Assembly: GCF_000428065.1 (NCBI RefSeq)
Contig: NZ_ATZF01000007.1
Span: forward strand, 1-64,000
Source: Shimazuella kribbensis DSM 45090
Lineage (GTDB): Bacteria; Bacillota; Bacilli; Thermoactinomycetales; Thermoactinomycetaceae
Direction of reading: 5' to 3'
DNA: 64,000 bases
The translations under genes were made by a program, and so were the position numbers. How positions within the stretch are numbered: the first letter of the stretch is position 1; every line of letters starts with the position of its first letter. The notes beneath the pieces were generated by a model. That model worked only from the letters and a program-made list of their open reading frames with translations. It did no database searches and was not told the DNA's origin. Below, piece after piece: positions 7,508-16,665 of this stretch.

Positions 7508-8713
7508 ATGGCAGCAACAGAGAATGACGTTATGGCAGTGGGGAATCAGGCACATTCACTCAAAACGATTTTTAAGCAACCAAAGCCAGCATGGGCAGTA
7601 GCCTTTGCTTGTATGGTTGCTTTTATGGGTTTAGGGTTAGTAGATCCAATACTACCTGCAATCGGGAAACAATTGCATGCTACACCTAGTCAAGTTTCTT
7701 TATTATTTACAAGTTATATGCTTGTTACAGGTGTTATGATGCTTATTACGGGTTGGTTGTCCAGTCGCATCGGGCCAAAGGCTACGCTGCTTATAGGTCT
7801 TTTTGTTATCATAATATTCTCTTTATTTGGTGGTTTATCAGGAACAGTTGGACAACTAGTCGGTTATCGAGCTGGATGGGGTTTAGGAAATGCGTTGTTT
7901 ATATCTACAGCATTAGCAGTGATCGTTAGCGTTGCTACAGGCGGAACGGAAAGTGCCATTATTTTGTATGAAGCAGCACTTGGTCTTGGAATGTCTGTTG
8001 GACCTTTATTAGGAGGTTTATTAGGTAGCATCAGTTGGAGAGGTCCATTTTTTGGAGTAGCCTTTCTAATGGTTATTGGCTTTGTTGCAGTATTTGTTTT
8101 GCTAGATAAGGTTCCAAAACCAGCGAAAAAGAGTTCCATTGTGGATCCTATCCGGGCCCTGGGACATCGAGGATTACTGTCTATTGGAATAACAGCTCTT
8201 TTTTATAATTTTGGCTTTTTTACCTTGCTGGCCTTTTCACCTTTTGTATTACATCTTGATGCCCAAGGTATTGGGTTTGTCTTTTTCTTTTGGGGCATAT
8301 TTTTAGCAATATCCTCTGTCGTGATTGCTCCGAAATTGCAAGAACATTTCGGTACAAAAAAAGTAATGTATATGATTTTGTTTTTATTTACGTTGTTGTT
8401 ACTCTTTATGGGTGTTTTTACTGAATATGTTCCAGTGCTTATCGTATGTATTGTTCTTTCTGGTGGACTTCTTGGGGTGAATAATACACTTATAACAACT
8501 GCCGTCATGGAAGTTTCGCCTGTAGATAGGTCTATAGCATCTTCTTCATATAGCTTTATACGTTTTGTTGGTGGGGCAATTGCACCATGGTTAGCAGGAA
8601 AACTATCAGAGTGGTATAACCCTCATATACCATTTTATTTTGGTGCGGTAGCAGTTCTTTTTGGATTAGCAGTCTTGTATTCTGGCCGCAACTATATGAT
8701 GGAACTAAAGTAA
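7508..8713 (+). CDS. MFS transporter, DHA1-type drug exporter
   Basis: 401 aa with 12 predicted membrane segments. The family motif A appears as GWLSSRIGPKATLLIG after segment 2, and the antiporter motif C appears as ALGLGMSVGPLLGG in segment 5. That makes it a proton-driven exporter of the DHA1 group, similar in type to YfmO/YmfD of Bacillus. It is preceded by its own promoter with an operator-like repeat, so it is probably inducible. The substrate is unknown. Confidence 0.85.
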   Translation: MAATENDVMAVGNQAHSLKTIFKQPKPAWAVAFACMVAFMGLGLVDPILPAIGKQLHATPSQVSLLFTSYMLVTGVMMLITGWLSSRIGPKATLLIGLFVIIIFSLFGGLSGTVGQLVGYRAGWGLGNALFISTALAVIVSVATGGTESAIILYEAALGLGMSVGPLLGGLLGSISWRGPFFGVAFLMVIGFVAVFVLLDKVPKPAKKSSIVDPIRALGHRGLLSIGITALFYNFGFFTLLAFSPFVLHLDAQGIGFVFFFWGIFLAISSVVIAPKLQEHFGTKKVMYMILFLFTLLLLFMGVFTEYVPVLIVCIVLSGGLLGVNNTLITTAVMEVSPVDRSIASSSYSFIRFVGGAIAPWLAGKLSEWYNPHIPFYFGAVAVLFGLAVLYSGRNYMMELK

Positions 8714-8870
8714 TCAAAAAGGGACAATCAAGCCATTGGAAGGACTGAGTCCAACGATTTTTGGTCTTTTCCGTAGCTTCATTTTTATGTTCCTGTTATG
8801 TGTCATAAGACTTACAAACGAGCGATTTTTTTGTGAGATGCGAATTTGATTATACACTAGTTTATATTCA

Positions 8871-8912
8871 TCCTACTCTGATTCGACGCTCATGCGTCGA
8901 ATCAGAGTAGGA
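8871..8912. repeat. Perfect 18-bp inverted repeat without a T tract
   Basis: TCCTACTCTGATTCGACG (8871-8888) and its exact complement (8895-8912) are separated by CTCATG. The repeat sits 14 bases past the stop of the minus-strand membrane gene and at the border where base composition changes. It could be a strong hairpin ending that transcript, but neither side has a U run. Confidence 0.7.
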
Positions 8913-8925
8913 GTTCGATTGCATT

Positions 8926-10260
8926 TTACCGAGACGGATACCGGTATGTGCAGAACAGTGATACACCACAGAGTATTGCACCGAGCAACAAAGCTGGTGT
9001 CAAACCCAGCCATTGTCCTATGCCAAATCCTAGGAACGCGGAGATCAGTTGGACACAAGTATCTTGGGATTTGCTTGCCGCTACATAGAGCGATGTATTC
9101 GACGTGAGTTGCCTAGCCTTTCGAGCTATCCACGTTGGGGCCGTACGACCCAGCATGACGAAGGGAACAGCCACCATCAGAAGTATTCCTTGGGAGGTAC
9201 TAAGTCCCAAGGCTATCAAACCGTAGCCGACGATAGCAATCCCATGACTCCACAGGAGCCACCGATGTACAGTTGTCCACCAACTAGGAGTGGGATTCTT
9301 TGTGCCCAGCTCCGTTTTTTGAAGCAGATGGATACTGATGAGAGGCGTACACATAGGTACGACTGACAACAGAATCAAGGAAGCCCAACCTTGCATCGCT
9401 GAAAGGATCAGTACCGATACAAGAATCGAACCCGAGATCGGAGCTCCCATACCGAGGAGTTCGAGACAAACGGCTTTATCGTTCCGCCATGTCGTGTTTT
9501 TCTCTTGTTTTTTCTCTTTCTTTTTTGTCTCGAGTGTTGTCTCCTTCATTTGAATGATAGGTACGAAGAGTAGTCCGGTGATGACAGCAGGGATGGTTAC
9601 CCACAGCCAAATCTGATGGTTTCGCACCAAGAAAAAACCCAGTGCAGTGAGGGATCCCATCACAACACCTCGGAACAGTTTCGACCAGTTGTCGACTTGG
9701 AGACCATCGTCTCTTTCATTGCCCCGCTGTTTCCTCAGTTCCAACCACCAAGCACCAATGGCCACGACAGCCCAAGTGGTGGGGAAGGTGGTAAATGCTT
9801 TCGGATAGAAACCCCAGATCCAGTCCTTTGACACCAAGATACCAGTGAGCGGGTAGGTGAAGATCCACACAATGACACCCCAGACGATCATCCTTTTTGG
9901 ACCATATTGGTGGATGATCCGAGTAGCGCTTGTTGTCGCTGCCAGCTGAAGCCCCAGCTGAAAGATCGGCAGTGCTACAACATGACCACCATGACCTTGC
10001 TCCATCATGATCGCCGGCAGTACTTGGTGGATGATGTGCGCTGTCGGCGATAGGAGAAAGGTGAGAGCTAGCAGCGCCCTAGGAGTGGGTGTCCAGTACC
10101 AACTCTGTTTCACCTTCTGAGGGATATGTTTGATCCCTCTGAATACTTCCCTGATCATCGTCTCCCTTTCATGAGACTCGAACTTTTTTCTTGTTTCCAG
10201 TAATTGTTGGGTTTCGTTTGCGTTTGTCCTATCAGTATCATCTTGTTGATTGGTGGCCAC
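8926..10260 (-). CDS. GC-rich MFS-like membrane protein of unknown substrate
   Basis: 444 aa from GTG 10260. An ATG at 10158 with AAGGGAG just upstream gives a 410-aa product that skips a polar, coiled N-terminus and may be the true start. About 12 hydrophobic segments are visible, with an MFS motif-A-like loop (RIIHQYGPKRMIVWG) after segment 2 and a charged central loop rich in Lys and Glu. The gene is near 50% GC while its neighbours are in the mid-30s, and it uses C- and G-ending codons. This suggests recent acquisition. No partner gene is on the same strand. Confidence 0.65.
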   Translation of the reverse strand: MATNQQDDTDRTNANETQQLLETRKKFESHERETMIREVFRGIKHIPQKVKQSWYWTPTPRALLALTFLLSPTAHIIHQVLPAIMMEQGHGGHVVALPIFQLGLQLAATTSATRIIHQYGPKRMIVWGVIVWIFTYPLTGILVSKDWIWGFYPKAFTTFPTTWAVVAIGAWWLELRKQRGNERDDGLQVDNWSKLFRGVVMGSLTALGFFLVRNHQIWLWVTIPAVITGLLFVPIIQMKETTLETKKKEKKQEKNTTWRNDKAVCLELLGMGAPISGSILVSVLILSAMQGWASLILLSVVPMCTPLISIHLLQKTELGTKNPTPSWWTTVHRWLLWSHGIAIVGYGLIALGLSTSQGILLMVAVPFVMLGRTAPTWIARKARQLTSNTSLYVAASKSQDTCVQLISAFLGFGIGQWLGLTPALLLGAILCGVSLFCTYRYPSR

Positions 10261-10456
10261 GCCTATTCAGGGGAAGATCCTTTTGTTCTTCCAGATTCCT
10301 CAAATAAGCTCGTACATTTGGTGGCTCTATCTATAGATATCCATATTCTTAAGAATCAGTCAATAGAGAAAGATGACCTATGTGCTATGCTATTTGTAGG
10401 AGTTTACTAAATTATTGGAAATACAAGTGAAGTTTACTAATCAAAGGAGGGTATCG

Positions 10457-11491
10457 GTGACTGGTCTCTTTCAATTAATTTTTTTCTTAGTTTTGGGTGC
10501 TTTTTCAGCATATGTAGTTGACATCCAACATGCAAATGAGTCAGAGATATATATTTTAGTCATTCATCTACTGTTGGCATTAGGTTTATACAGTAGCACT
10601 TATAGTATTAGATTAGAAGATACAAAGAAGAATATGCGTATTATCATTCCCGTAATTACGGTTGGGGTGTTAATCAAAATAGGAATCATAAGTGGTGTAT
10701 TGTTCTATTTTCATAACGATCCAAAATACTTAATTTTAGGAATTGTTGTCGCACAAATTGATCCATTATCTGTTGCCGCTATTTTAAATAATTCCCGTAT
10801 GTCCAAAAGAGTAAGAACGATCTTGGCTTCATGGGCTTCTTTTGATGACCCGATCACAGTTTTGCTGTCTTTTTATGCATCGATGGTTGTTGCTTATTAT
10901 ATGAACATCGAAAATACGGAAATAAATATTTTAAATATTTCGGATTATGCTGTTAATCTAGGTGCTAATATTAGTTTTGCTATTGTAACATTTGCTATTT
11001 GGTATTTGATCCGCAAGTATTCCATTCTTGTCTACATCTTATTAGGTGTTGTGATGATAATCGCAGTATCCCACTTTCTGATGTTAGGAATTGCTCTTGT
11101 GGGCCTATTTTTGCGACCATCATTTGATGTATTTATTTCTTGTATTACCAAAATTGCATTATGGACTTCTACGTTTATGTTAGGAATGCTTATGTTAGAT
11201 GGTATCGATATAATAAATGGTTTTTGGTTAGCTATTGTTACCTTTATTGCTCAGATAGTAGTTGGTTTTTTGCTCACGAAAAATTTACCAATTAGTGATC
11301 GCATTCATTTGGCATTTGCTCAACAAAATGGGGTAACAGCTATCATTTTGGCTTTGACGTTTGAACAAATTTTTGCAGGAATAGTCGCTATTACTGCACC
11401 TGCCATATTCTTTATTAATTTGTTCTACGTTATGTCAAATAAGACGATGAATCGATATTGGTATATTATCAAGGAAATGGACAAGAAATAA
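10457..11491 (+). CDS. Cation/proton antiporter, CPA family
   Basis: 344 aa. The start is GTG 10457, fixed by AAAGGAGGG six bases upstream. The open frame from 10415 is too long. About ten to eleven membrane segments are visible. The ion-site residues typical of NhaP/CPA exchangers are present: VAQIDPLSVAAI (Asp-Pro) and ASFDDPITV (Asp-Asp). It should exchange Na+ or K+ for H+ at the cytoplasmic membrane. The C-terminal cytosolic tail is short, so no regulatory domain (TrkA-C) is attached. Confidence 0.8.
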   Translation: MTGLFQLIFFLVLGAFSAYVVDIQHANESEIYILVIHLLLALGLYSSTYSIRLEDTKKNMRIIIPVITVGVLIKIGIISGVLFYFHNDPKYLILGIVVAQIDPLSVAAILNNSRMSKRVRTILASWASFDDPITVLLSFYASMVVAYYMNIENTEINILNISDYAVNLGANISFAIVTFAIWYLIRKYSILVYILLGVVMIIAVSHFLMLGIALVGLFLRPSFDVFISCITKIALWTSTFMLGMLMLDGIDIINGFWLAIVTFIAQIVVGFLLTKNLPISDRIHLAFAQQNGVTAIILALTFEQIFAGIVAITAPAIFFINLFYVMSNKTMNRYWYIIKEMDKK

Positions 11492-11621
11492 AAGGGATTT
11501 GATAGACGATTAGGCTTATCTTGTTTTGTTCACAAGTAGGGGTACCACCAATTTCAAAAGAACCGCAAAACTTAGACGATTTGCGTTGGTTTTCTTCCTC
11601 ATTACCAAATGGAAAGCAAGC

Positions 11622-11669
11622 GTTGGACGGGAAAGGGTTCAGCCCTCTGACAAGTCCAACACTTTTTTC
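11622..11669 (+). terminator. Nested stem-loop terminator
   Basis: GTTGGAC (11622-11628) pairs with GTCCAAC (11654-11660) around an inner AGGG/CCCT helix, followed by AC and T6. It lies about 130 bases after the antiporter gene. Confidence 0.55.
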
Positions 11670-11739
11670 AGAAAATATATTTACAAACATACATTCTGGT
11701 TATAAACTACCATCAATTACATTTTTTGGATAGTTTGAA

Positions 11740-11872
11740 ATGCGAAAACCAAGCAGTAGGACTATTCTGTTGTAATGAACCGTGGGGCTCACGGGGTTAG
11801 CTTGGTAATGAAGTAGTCATGAGACTACCGTCCCAAGAATCCTACGGCTTTAGCCGTATGGTGTGTCAAAAA
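11740..11872 (+). ncRNA. Orphan IS200/IS605 right end with TnpB-type guide RNA scaffold
   Basis: The segment has the architecture of a TnpB omega-RNA. There is a GTGGGGCTCACGGGG hairpin, then CTTGG...CCAAG (11801-11805/11833-11837) enclosing GTAGTC-ATGA-GACTAC (11813-11828). Last comes CCTACGGC-TTTA-GCCGTATGG (11841-11861), ending TGTGTCAAA. In such elements the RNA 3' end continues into flanking DNA as the guide, here starting near 11872 (AAGTGTTCCTC). No tnpA or tnpB remains on either side. The call rests on remembered element ends. A search against ISfinder would settle it. Confidence 0.6.
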
Positions 11873-11994
11873 GTGTTCCTCTAATTTTTGCTTTATATAT
11901 TTCAGAGGGAAATCTTGAGAGGAGTACTCTATTTTTGGTATAGCCAAATCGTGAATGATTGCATCCATGTCAACAAACATGAAACAGTTAATAT

Positions 11995-12033
11995 AAAAAA
12001 CAACCTTTGCTAATCAAGTAAAGGTTGTTTTTT
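11995..12033. terminator. Bidirectional intrinsic terminator
   Basis: AAAAAACAACCTTT pairs with AAAGGTTGTTTTTT around an 11-nt loop. It lies 12 bases past the stop of the minus-strand ArsR-like gene and probably ends that transcript. Confidence 0.8.
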
Positions 12034-12044
12034 AGGTGACTGCC

Positions 12045-12317
12045 TTATTCAATTAATTCGGTATGAGTATTTAAAATCAACAGGAGCAATCCCGGGAACA
12101 ACTGCTCAAAATCCTCCGTGTGTAAGGAATAAAATGTTATTTCCCTTCCATCCTTACTTGTTCCACACCAGCTGCTAAGGACTTTTAAATGATGAGTCAA
12201 AGTAGATTTGGGCATTTGATTATAATAGATTCCACAGTTTTGCTCCACATTATCTTTCAGAGTCATAACGATCTGTAGACGCCTTGGATCGCTTAAGACA
12301 TGTAGAACAGACGACAA
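12045..12317 (-). CDS. ArsR-family winged-helix regulator
   Basis: 90 aa as drawn from TTG 12317. Homology appears to run a little further upstream (ISVSDIR in frame), without a usual start codon. HTH features are HVLSDPRRLQIV and KSTLTHHLKVL. The wing keeps DGREITFYSL, but the segment after the recognition helix (LSSWCGTSK) looks unlike family members, so it may be slightly damaged. It lies downstream of an MdaB-like reductase on the same strand, a pairing seen for redox-responsive ArsR proteins. It probably represses that reductase. Confidence 0.65.
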   Translation of the reverse strand: MSSVLHVLSDPRRLQIVMTLKDNVEQNCGIYYNQMPKSTLTHHLKVLSSWCGTSKDGREITFYSLHTEDFEQLFPGLLLLILNTHTELIE

Positions 12318-12320
12318 TCT

Positions 12321-12339
12321 TATATCGCTTACCGATATA
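12321..12339. promoter_or_regulatory. Palindrome at the 5' end of the ArsR-like gene
   Basis: TATATCG-CTTAC-CGATATA is a 7-bp perfect inverted repeat covering the extreme 5' end of the regulator's reading frame. Autoregulatory binding by the ArsR protein is a reasonable guess. Confidence 0.4.
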
Positions 12340-12399
12340 CTAAAAATATAATTTTAATGAATACTCTATCCTACATGTATCGGATTAAGATGGTTTTCT

Positions 12400-12954
12400 T
12401 TATTCATTAGGAAAGACTTCTTGTAAATGCTCATCTAGCATTCTTAGAAATGAATTGATATCAGGATCTCTTATAACATTGTACAAAGAGAAAGTGGGCA
12501 ATTGTTTCATCCCAATATATTCTTGTGTTTTATGAAAATGGAACATTGCTTCATCTACATCTTTCCCCTCATAAAATTGTCCTGGATTTGAAAATATTTC
12601 TGATGGAGCATTCCATGTCAAGGACAGCATATATTTCTTCTCTGTAAATAACCCGCCGCCCCCATAAGTATCCGAACCTTGAAAGAAAACTCCATATTCA
12701 TATACTTTGTCAATATATGTTTTAAAGGCTCCAGGAATACTAAACCAAAAAACAGGTGATTGATAGATAACCACATCAGCCCAACGAAATTTATCCCATT
12801 CTTCTTCAGGTGTATAACCATTAGCAACAATGGTTGTTTTTATTTCATAGGAGGAGCGGAGTTGATCTGTCATATGATCGACAAGGGTTTGATTTAATCG
12901 TCCTGATGCATTTGGGTACGGTTCATACCCATTAATAATAAAAATTCGCTTCAT
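12400..12954 (-). CDS. NAD(P)H-dependent oxidoreductase, MdaB-like flavoprotein
   Basis: 184 aa. The start is ATG 12954 with AGAGGA nine bases upstream. The frame open from 13032 is an artefact. Flavodoxin-like fold of the MdaB/NQO type: an N-terminal INGYEPYPNASGRLN loop for FMN/FAD phosphate, SPVFWFSIPGAFKTYIDKV, and YGGGGLFTEKKYMLSLTWN. It would reduce quinones or electrophiles with NAD(P)H in the cytoplasm. It stands 80 bases upstream of the ArsR-like gene on the same strand and is likely co-regulated with it. Confidence 0.8.
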   Translation of the reverse strand: MKRIFIINGYEPYPNASGRLNQTLVDHMTDQLRSSYEIKTTIVANGYTPEEEWDKFRWADVVIYQSPVFWFSIPGAFKTYIDKVYEYGVFFQGSDTYGGGGLFTEKKYMLSLTWNAPSEIFSNPGQFYEGKDVDEAMFHFHKTQEYIGMKQLPTFSLYNVIRDPDINSFLRMLDEHLQEVFPNE

Positions 12955-13036
12955 GATTGTGTTCCTCTTCTCTGTTGGAGTGTTACATACTATTGATCCC
13001 CTGATAAGTTTTTCCATATGGATATTCATCATTATT

Positions 13037-13056
13037 TGTACTATTAATTTGGTACA
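13037..13056. promoter_or_regulatory. Operator-like inverted repeat upstream of the MdaB-like gene
   Basis: TGTAC (13037-13041) and GTACA (13052-13056) are separated by ten AT-rich bases, about 80 bases upstream of the oxidoreductase start. This is a plausible repressor site. Confidence 0.3.
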
Positions 13057-13208
13057 TTAGTATATTAGATGAAATGATCTTAATTGTCAATACAAAGCAT
13101 TGTTTTTTCTTATTCCACTTTTTCGTGGGGATGGGCAAAAATATCCACTATGTAAACATGAAATGACTTAAGGCATTATAAAAACTCAAGTTTTTTTCTA
13201 TTTAATGG

Positions 13209-13382
13209 TTATTCGATATCAAAATCGACGGATGTTCCCTCTATCCCGTCAAAGAAATCTCCAATCGAAGTATTTACCTGATCCACTAGATATTGAACAA
13301 CTTCTGGAGGGACATCTTGTTTTTGATTTTCTAAACATAGGATTTTTACAAGATGTTTGGAAGCACCTTTGACAGCAAGAAA
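13209..13382 (-). pseudogene. C-terminal remnant of an unknown protein gene
   Basis: A minus-strand frame without start codon reads KHLVKILCLENQKQDVPPEV and ends DFDIE before a stop at 13209. An in-frame TAA precedes it at 13383-13385. Composition looks coding, but the family is not recognised. The remainder of the gene is absent, so this is a fragment. Confidence 0.4.
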
Positions 13383-13567
13383 TTAGGTTTTTAATCCCAA
13401 AAATTGCATTGAAATATATTATTCAAATGTCGTTATTAGATACGATGTACGAGCTTTGCGTTATCATGTAAAATCACCAAAATTGCTTTATTTCGTGAAT
13501 GAAATTCCTTTATCTGGTGCAAAATTTATGTAACTTCTTATGAAAATAAAGAACATGAGGTATCAGA

Positions 13568-15463
13568 ATGAAATCAAATGAAGATAAAAACAAAAGGGAT
13601 AAGAAACGATTAAAGTCTCCATACAAATCACATAAATCTTCGCAAGAAATAACGATTAGTGAGAGTAATCTGGACCAGCAAGATGAGAAAATAACAGAAA
13701 ATGAGATACATGAACCATTAAACAAATCTCAGCAGGAAGATGAACCAAAGAGTGATTCTCATTTGAGTTCACCAAAAACAGCAAATAACGAAGATCCCAA
13801 TAAAATATCTCAAGAAGAGAAAACAAACAACAAACAAAGTAAGGAAGATGTACAAAACGAAGCAGAAAACATGTCAGCTAATGAAGGTAGCAATACCCAA
13901 CAAAAATTTGAGGAAACAGAAGAGCAAGAGAAGAAAAAAATGAAATCCATCTCAGCTTCGTTACATGCGAATATCCGACATGTAAAAGATACAACTGGAG
14001 GAAGTCAGGACATTGTCGTTAGAGAGGTTTATATTGGAGAAAATCAAAAATTAGGCTGTTGTTTCCTTTATACACAGGGTTTAACAGATTCAAATGCTTT
14101 TCATCAATTTGTACTAGAACCATTGATGATATTTTTAAAAGAAAATGATTGGAAAGATTTTGATGTTTCTCCAGAGTCTTGGCTCCCTTTTATTCAAAGG
14201 TCTTTATTACCTATTGGCGGAGTAGTTCAAATCGAAAACTTTGATGAATTATTTACGTCCATGCTTTGTGGTGAAGTTGTTTTCCTCATGGAAGGAAGTA
14301 GAATAGGATACCGATTATGTCTAAAATCCTGGAAAGATCGAGGAGTTCCTGAAGCTGAAGGTGTTGTTCGTGGTCCTAGAGAAAGTTTTAGTGAAACACT
14401 CCGAACAAATACTGCCTTGATTAGAAGGAAAATCAATAACCCTCGCTTGCGATTAGAAGGGAAGACTATTGGAGAACTTACAAAAACAGAGATAAGCATT
14501 ATGTTTATTGATGGATTGGTAGATAATAACGTTTTAGAAGAAGTCCGAAGACGTTTAGATAAAATTGACATCGATAGTATTTTAGAGAGCGGATACATTG
14601 AAGAACTTATCCAAGATGAAGCCTATTCTCCTTTTCCTACCGTTCATCATACAGAAAAACCAGATGTAGTAGCTGGTGGACTGCTCGAAGGTAGAGTTGC
14701 CATTATAGTAGATGGTACACCTATTGTCTTGATGGTTCCAGCATTATTTAATCAATTTTTTCAAGCGGCAGAAGATTACTATGAACGATCACTTATTTCT
14801 AGTTTAATTCGGATACTGCGTTTTATTTGTTTATTTATTTCTCTTCTTGCCCCAGCCGTCTATATTGCTGTTACCACATTTCATCAAGAGATGCTACCAA
14901 CTCCATTGCTTGTCAATCTGATGGTACAAAGAGAGGGAGTTCCTTTCCCTGCATTTGTAGAGGCATTCTTGATGGAATTGGTTTTTGAAATTTTACGGGA
15001 AGCTGGGGTTCGATTACCCAAAGCAGTAGGTCAGACTGTTTCATTTGTTGGTGCATTAGTAGTTGGTCAAGCTGCAGTAGAAGCAGGTATTGTATCAGCC
15101 GGTATGGTAATCGTGGTTGCAATTACTGCGATTTCAAGTTTTGTAATACCTGCGTATAATATGTCGATTGCATTGCGTATATTGAGATTTATTTTGATGA
15201 TGATTGCTGCTGGATTTGGGTTATACGGAGTTATGATGGGCATAATTGTGATTGTGTTGCACTTATGTAGTATACGTTCCTTTGGAATTCCTTATATGAC
15301 ACCATATGGACCATATATCTCTTCCGAATTTAAAGATAGTATTGTTCGGATGCCACATTGGATGATGGATAAACGCCCAGTTAGCTTAGTATCTCAAGAT
15401 GTTGTGAGAGGTAATAATTCCCCACCTACGAAACCAAATAAAAAAGGGAAGAATGAAAAATGA
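13568..15463 (+). CDS. gerKA: Spore germination receptor subunit A (GerA family)
   Basis: 631 aa. The first 130 residues are a hydrophilic, Lys/Glu/Ser/Asn-rich tail, longer than in most relatives. Then follows the GerA domain, with a soluble N-terminal half and about five membrane segments from roughly residue 410. Subunit A of a nutrient receptor sits in the spore inner membrane and, with B and C, starts germination. The next gene overlaps the stop by ATGA. Expression is expected in the forespore under sigma-G, but I could not single out the promoter. The symbol reflects the A-C-B order of gerK. Orthology to gerK is not proven. Confidence 0.88.
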   Translation: MKSNEDKNKRDKKRLKSPYKSHKSSQEITISESNLDQQDEKITENEIHEPLNKSQQEDEPKSDSHLSSPKTANNEDPNKISQEEKTNNKQSKEDVQNEAENMSANEGSNTQQKFEETEEQEKKKMKSISASLHANIRHVKDTTGGSQDIVVREVYIGENQKLGCCFLYTQGLTDSNAFHQFVLEPLMIFLKENDWKDFDVSPESWLPFIQRSLLPIGGVVQIENFDELFTSMLCGEVVFLMEGSRIGYRLCLKSWKDRGVPEAEGVVRGPRESFSETLRTNTALIRRKINNPRLRLEGKTIGELTKTEISIMFIDGLVDNNVLEEVRRRLDKIDIDSILESGYIEELIQDEAYSPFPTVHHTEKPDVVAGGLLEGRVAIIVDGTPIVLMVPALFNQFFQAAEDYYERSLISSLIRILRFICLFISLLAPAVYIAVTTFHQEMLPTPLLVNLMVQREGVPFPAFVEAFLMELVFEILREAGVRLPKAVGQTVSFVGALVVGQAAVEAGIVSAGMVIVVAITAISSFVIPAYNMSIALRILRFILMMIAAGFGLYGVMMGIIVIVLHLCSIRSFGIPYMTPYGPYISSEFKDSIVRMPHWMMDKRPVSLVSQDVVRGNNSPPTKPNKKGKNEK

Positions 15464-16653
15464 GTAAAAGAAAACTTCTATTGGTTGTTTTCCTCTCAAT
15501 GGTATTACTTTTATCAGGATGTTGGAGCCGTAGGGAATTAAATGAAATAGCGCTTGTTATTGGTCTAGGTGTGGACAAGATTGATAACGAGTATGTGATA
15601 TCCACTCAAATAGTAGATCCAAGTGAAATAGCATCTAAAGGTGGGGGTGGCGGAAGAGCTCCTGTTGTAACTTATAAGACAAAATCAAACACATTAATGG
15701 GAGCGATTCGCCAATTGACAGCGAGTACCCCTCGAAAACTATACTTAGCGCATTTACGCATGTTAGTGCTTGGGGAGTCTATTGTGAGAGAAGGTGTAGC
15801 TCCAGCTCTTGATGTTATATCACGCGATCATGAATTAAGAAGTGATTTTTTTATTATTATGACGAAAGGGAATAAGGCACAAGACGTATTAACCATGGTA
15901 ACCCCATTAGAAAAGGTACCATCAGCCTATATGTTTAACATGCTTAGGCATTCTGAGAAGTATTGGGCTCCATTTTCTACTCTGAAAATCGATCAATTGG
16001 ATAATGAAATATCAGGTGATGGAAAGGAACCGGTTATTACAGCAGTAGAGATTAGAGGTAGTCTAAAGGAAGGTGAACAAAAGAAGAACGTCGAGAACAT
16101 ATCGATAAAAAATTATTTGCAGTACACCAGTGTTGGGGTGCTGCGACAAGATAAGTTAGTTGGATACCTGAATGAAACAGAGGCTTCTGGTTATAAATAT
16201 TTGATTGGCAAAATAAAGAGTACGGTTATTGAGATGCCATGTAATAAAGATCATAAAGATGTGACAGAACTGATTCATACAAATTCTATTATAAAGGCAA
16301 ATATGAGAAATCATAAACCTTCCATAGATGTACAGATAAATTCAGAGGCAAATGTAGCAGAACTCGAATGCCAATCCAATTTGCTAAATCTAAATGTTAT
16401 CCACGCACTAGAAAAGAAAACGGAAAAAGAAATAAAAAATCAAATAACTATGGTTCTACAAAAGACGCAAAAAGAATATCAAAGTGATATTTTCGGTTTT
16501 GGAGATCAAATTCATCAGACTTATCCGAAAGATTGGTCTAAGTTAAAGAAAAACTGGAATAAAACTTTTTCTACACTATCCGTTAAAGTAAACGTAAAAG
16601 TGAAGATTAGAAACTTTGGTAAAGTAAATAAATCCACTCCGTCTATGAAGTAG
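15460..16653 (+). CDS. gerKC: Spore germination lipoprotein subunit C (Ger(x)C family)
   Basis: 397 aa. The signal peptide ends in the lipobox LLLSGC, so the mature protein starts at Cys21 and is anchored to the spore inner membrane. The next residues WSRRELNEIALVIGLGVDK are the family hallmark. The three-domain GerC length is normal. It overlaps gerKA by 4 bases and is followed after 12 bases by a small membrane gene. Confidence 0.9.
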   Translation: MSKRKLLLVVFLSMVLLLSGCWSRRELNEIALVIGLGVDKIDNEYVISTQIVDPSEIASKGGGGGRAPVVTYKTKSNTLMGAIRQLTASTPRKLYLAHLRMLVLGESIVREGVAPALDVISRDHELRSDFFIIMTKGNKAQDVLTMVTPLEKVPSAYMFNMLRHSEKYWAPFSTLKIDQLDNEISGDGKEPVITAVEIRGSLKEGEQKKNVENISIKNYLQYTSVGVLRQDKLVGYLNETEASGYKYLIGKIKSTVIEMPCNKDHKDVTELIHTNSIIKANMRNHKPSIDVQINSEANVAELECQSNLLNLNVIHALEKKTEKEIKNQITMVLQKTQKEYQSDIFGFGDQIHQTYPKDWSKLKKNWNKTFSTLSVKVNVKVKIRNFGKVNKSTPSMK

Positions 16654-16665
16654 AGGTGATAGCGC

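Noticed and set aside
8892-9831. Plus-strand frames inside the GC-rich membrane gene
   Set aside because: Arg/Ser/His-rich antisense frames typical of a shadow. The minus-strand frame is long and hydrophobic.
10204-10410. Plus-strand 68-codon frame before the antiporter
   Set aside because: Antisense to the start of the GC-rich gene, with no ribosome site and no family resemblance.
13329-13366. Similarity of TAGGATTTTTACAA-ATGTT to the 38-bp Tn3 repeat at 30021-30058
   Set aside because: The stretch lies inside a minus-strand coding remnant and lacks the GGGGTACCGCC outer end, so the match is probably chance.
14227-14598. 123-codon minus-strand frame inside gerKA
   Set aside because: Antisense shadow of a conserved GerA region.
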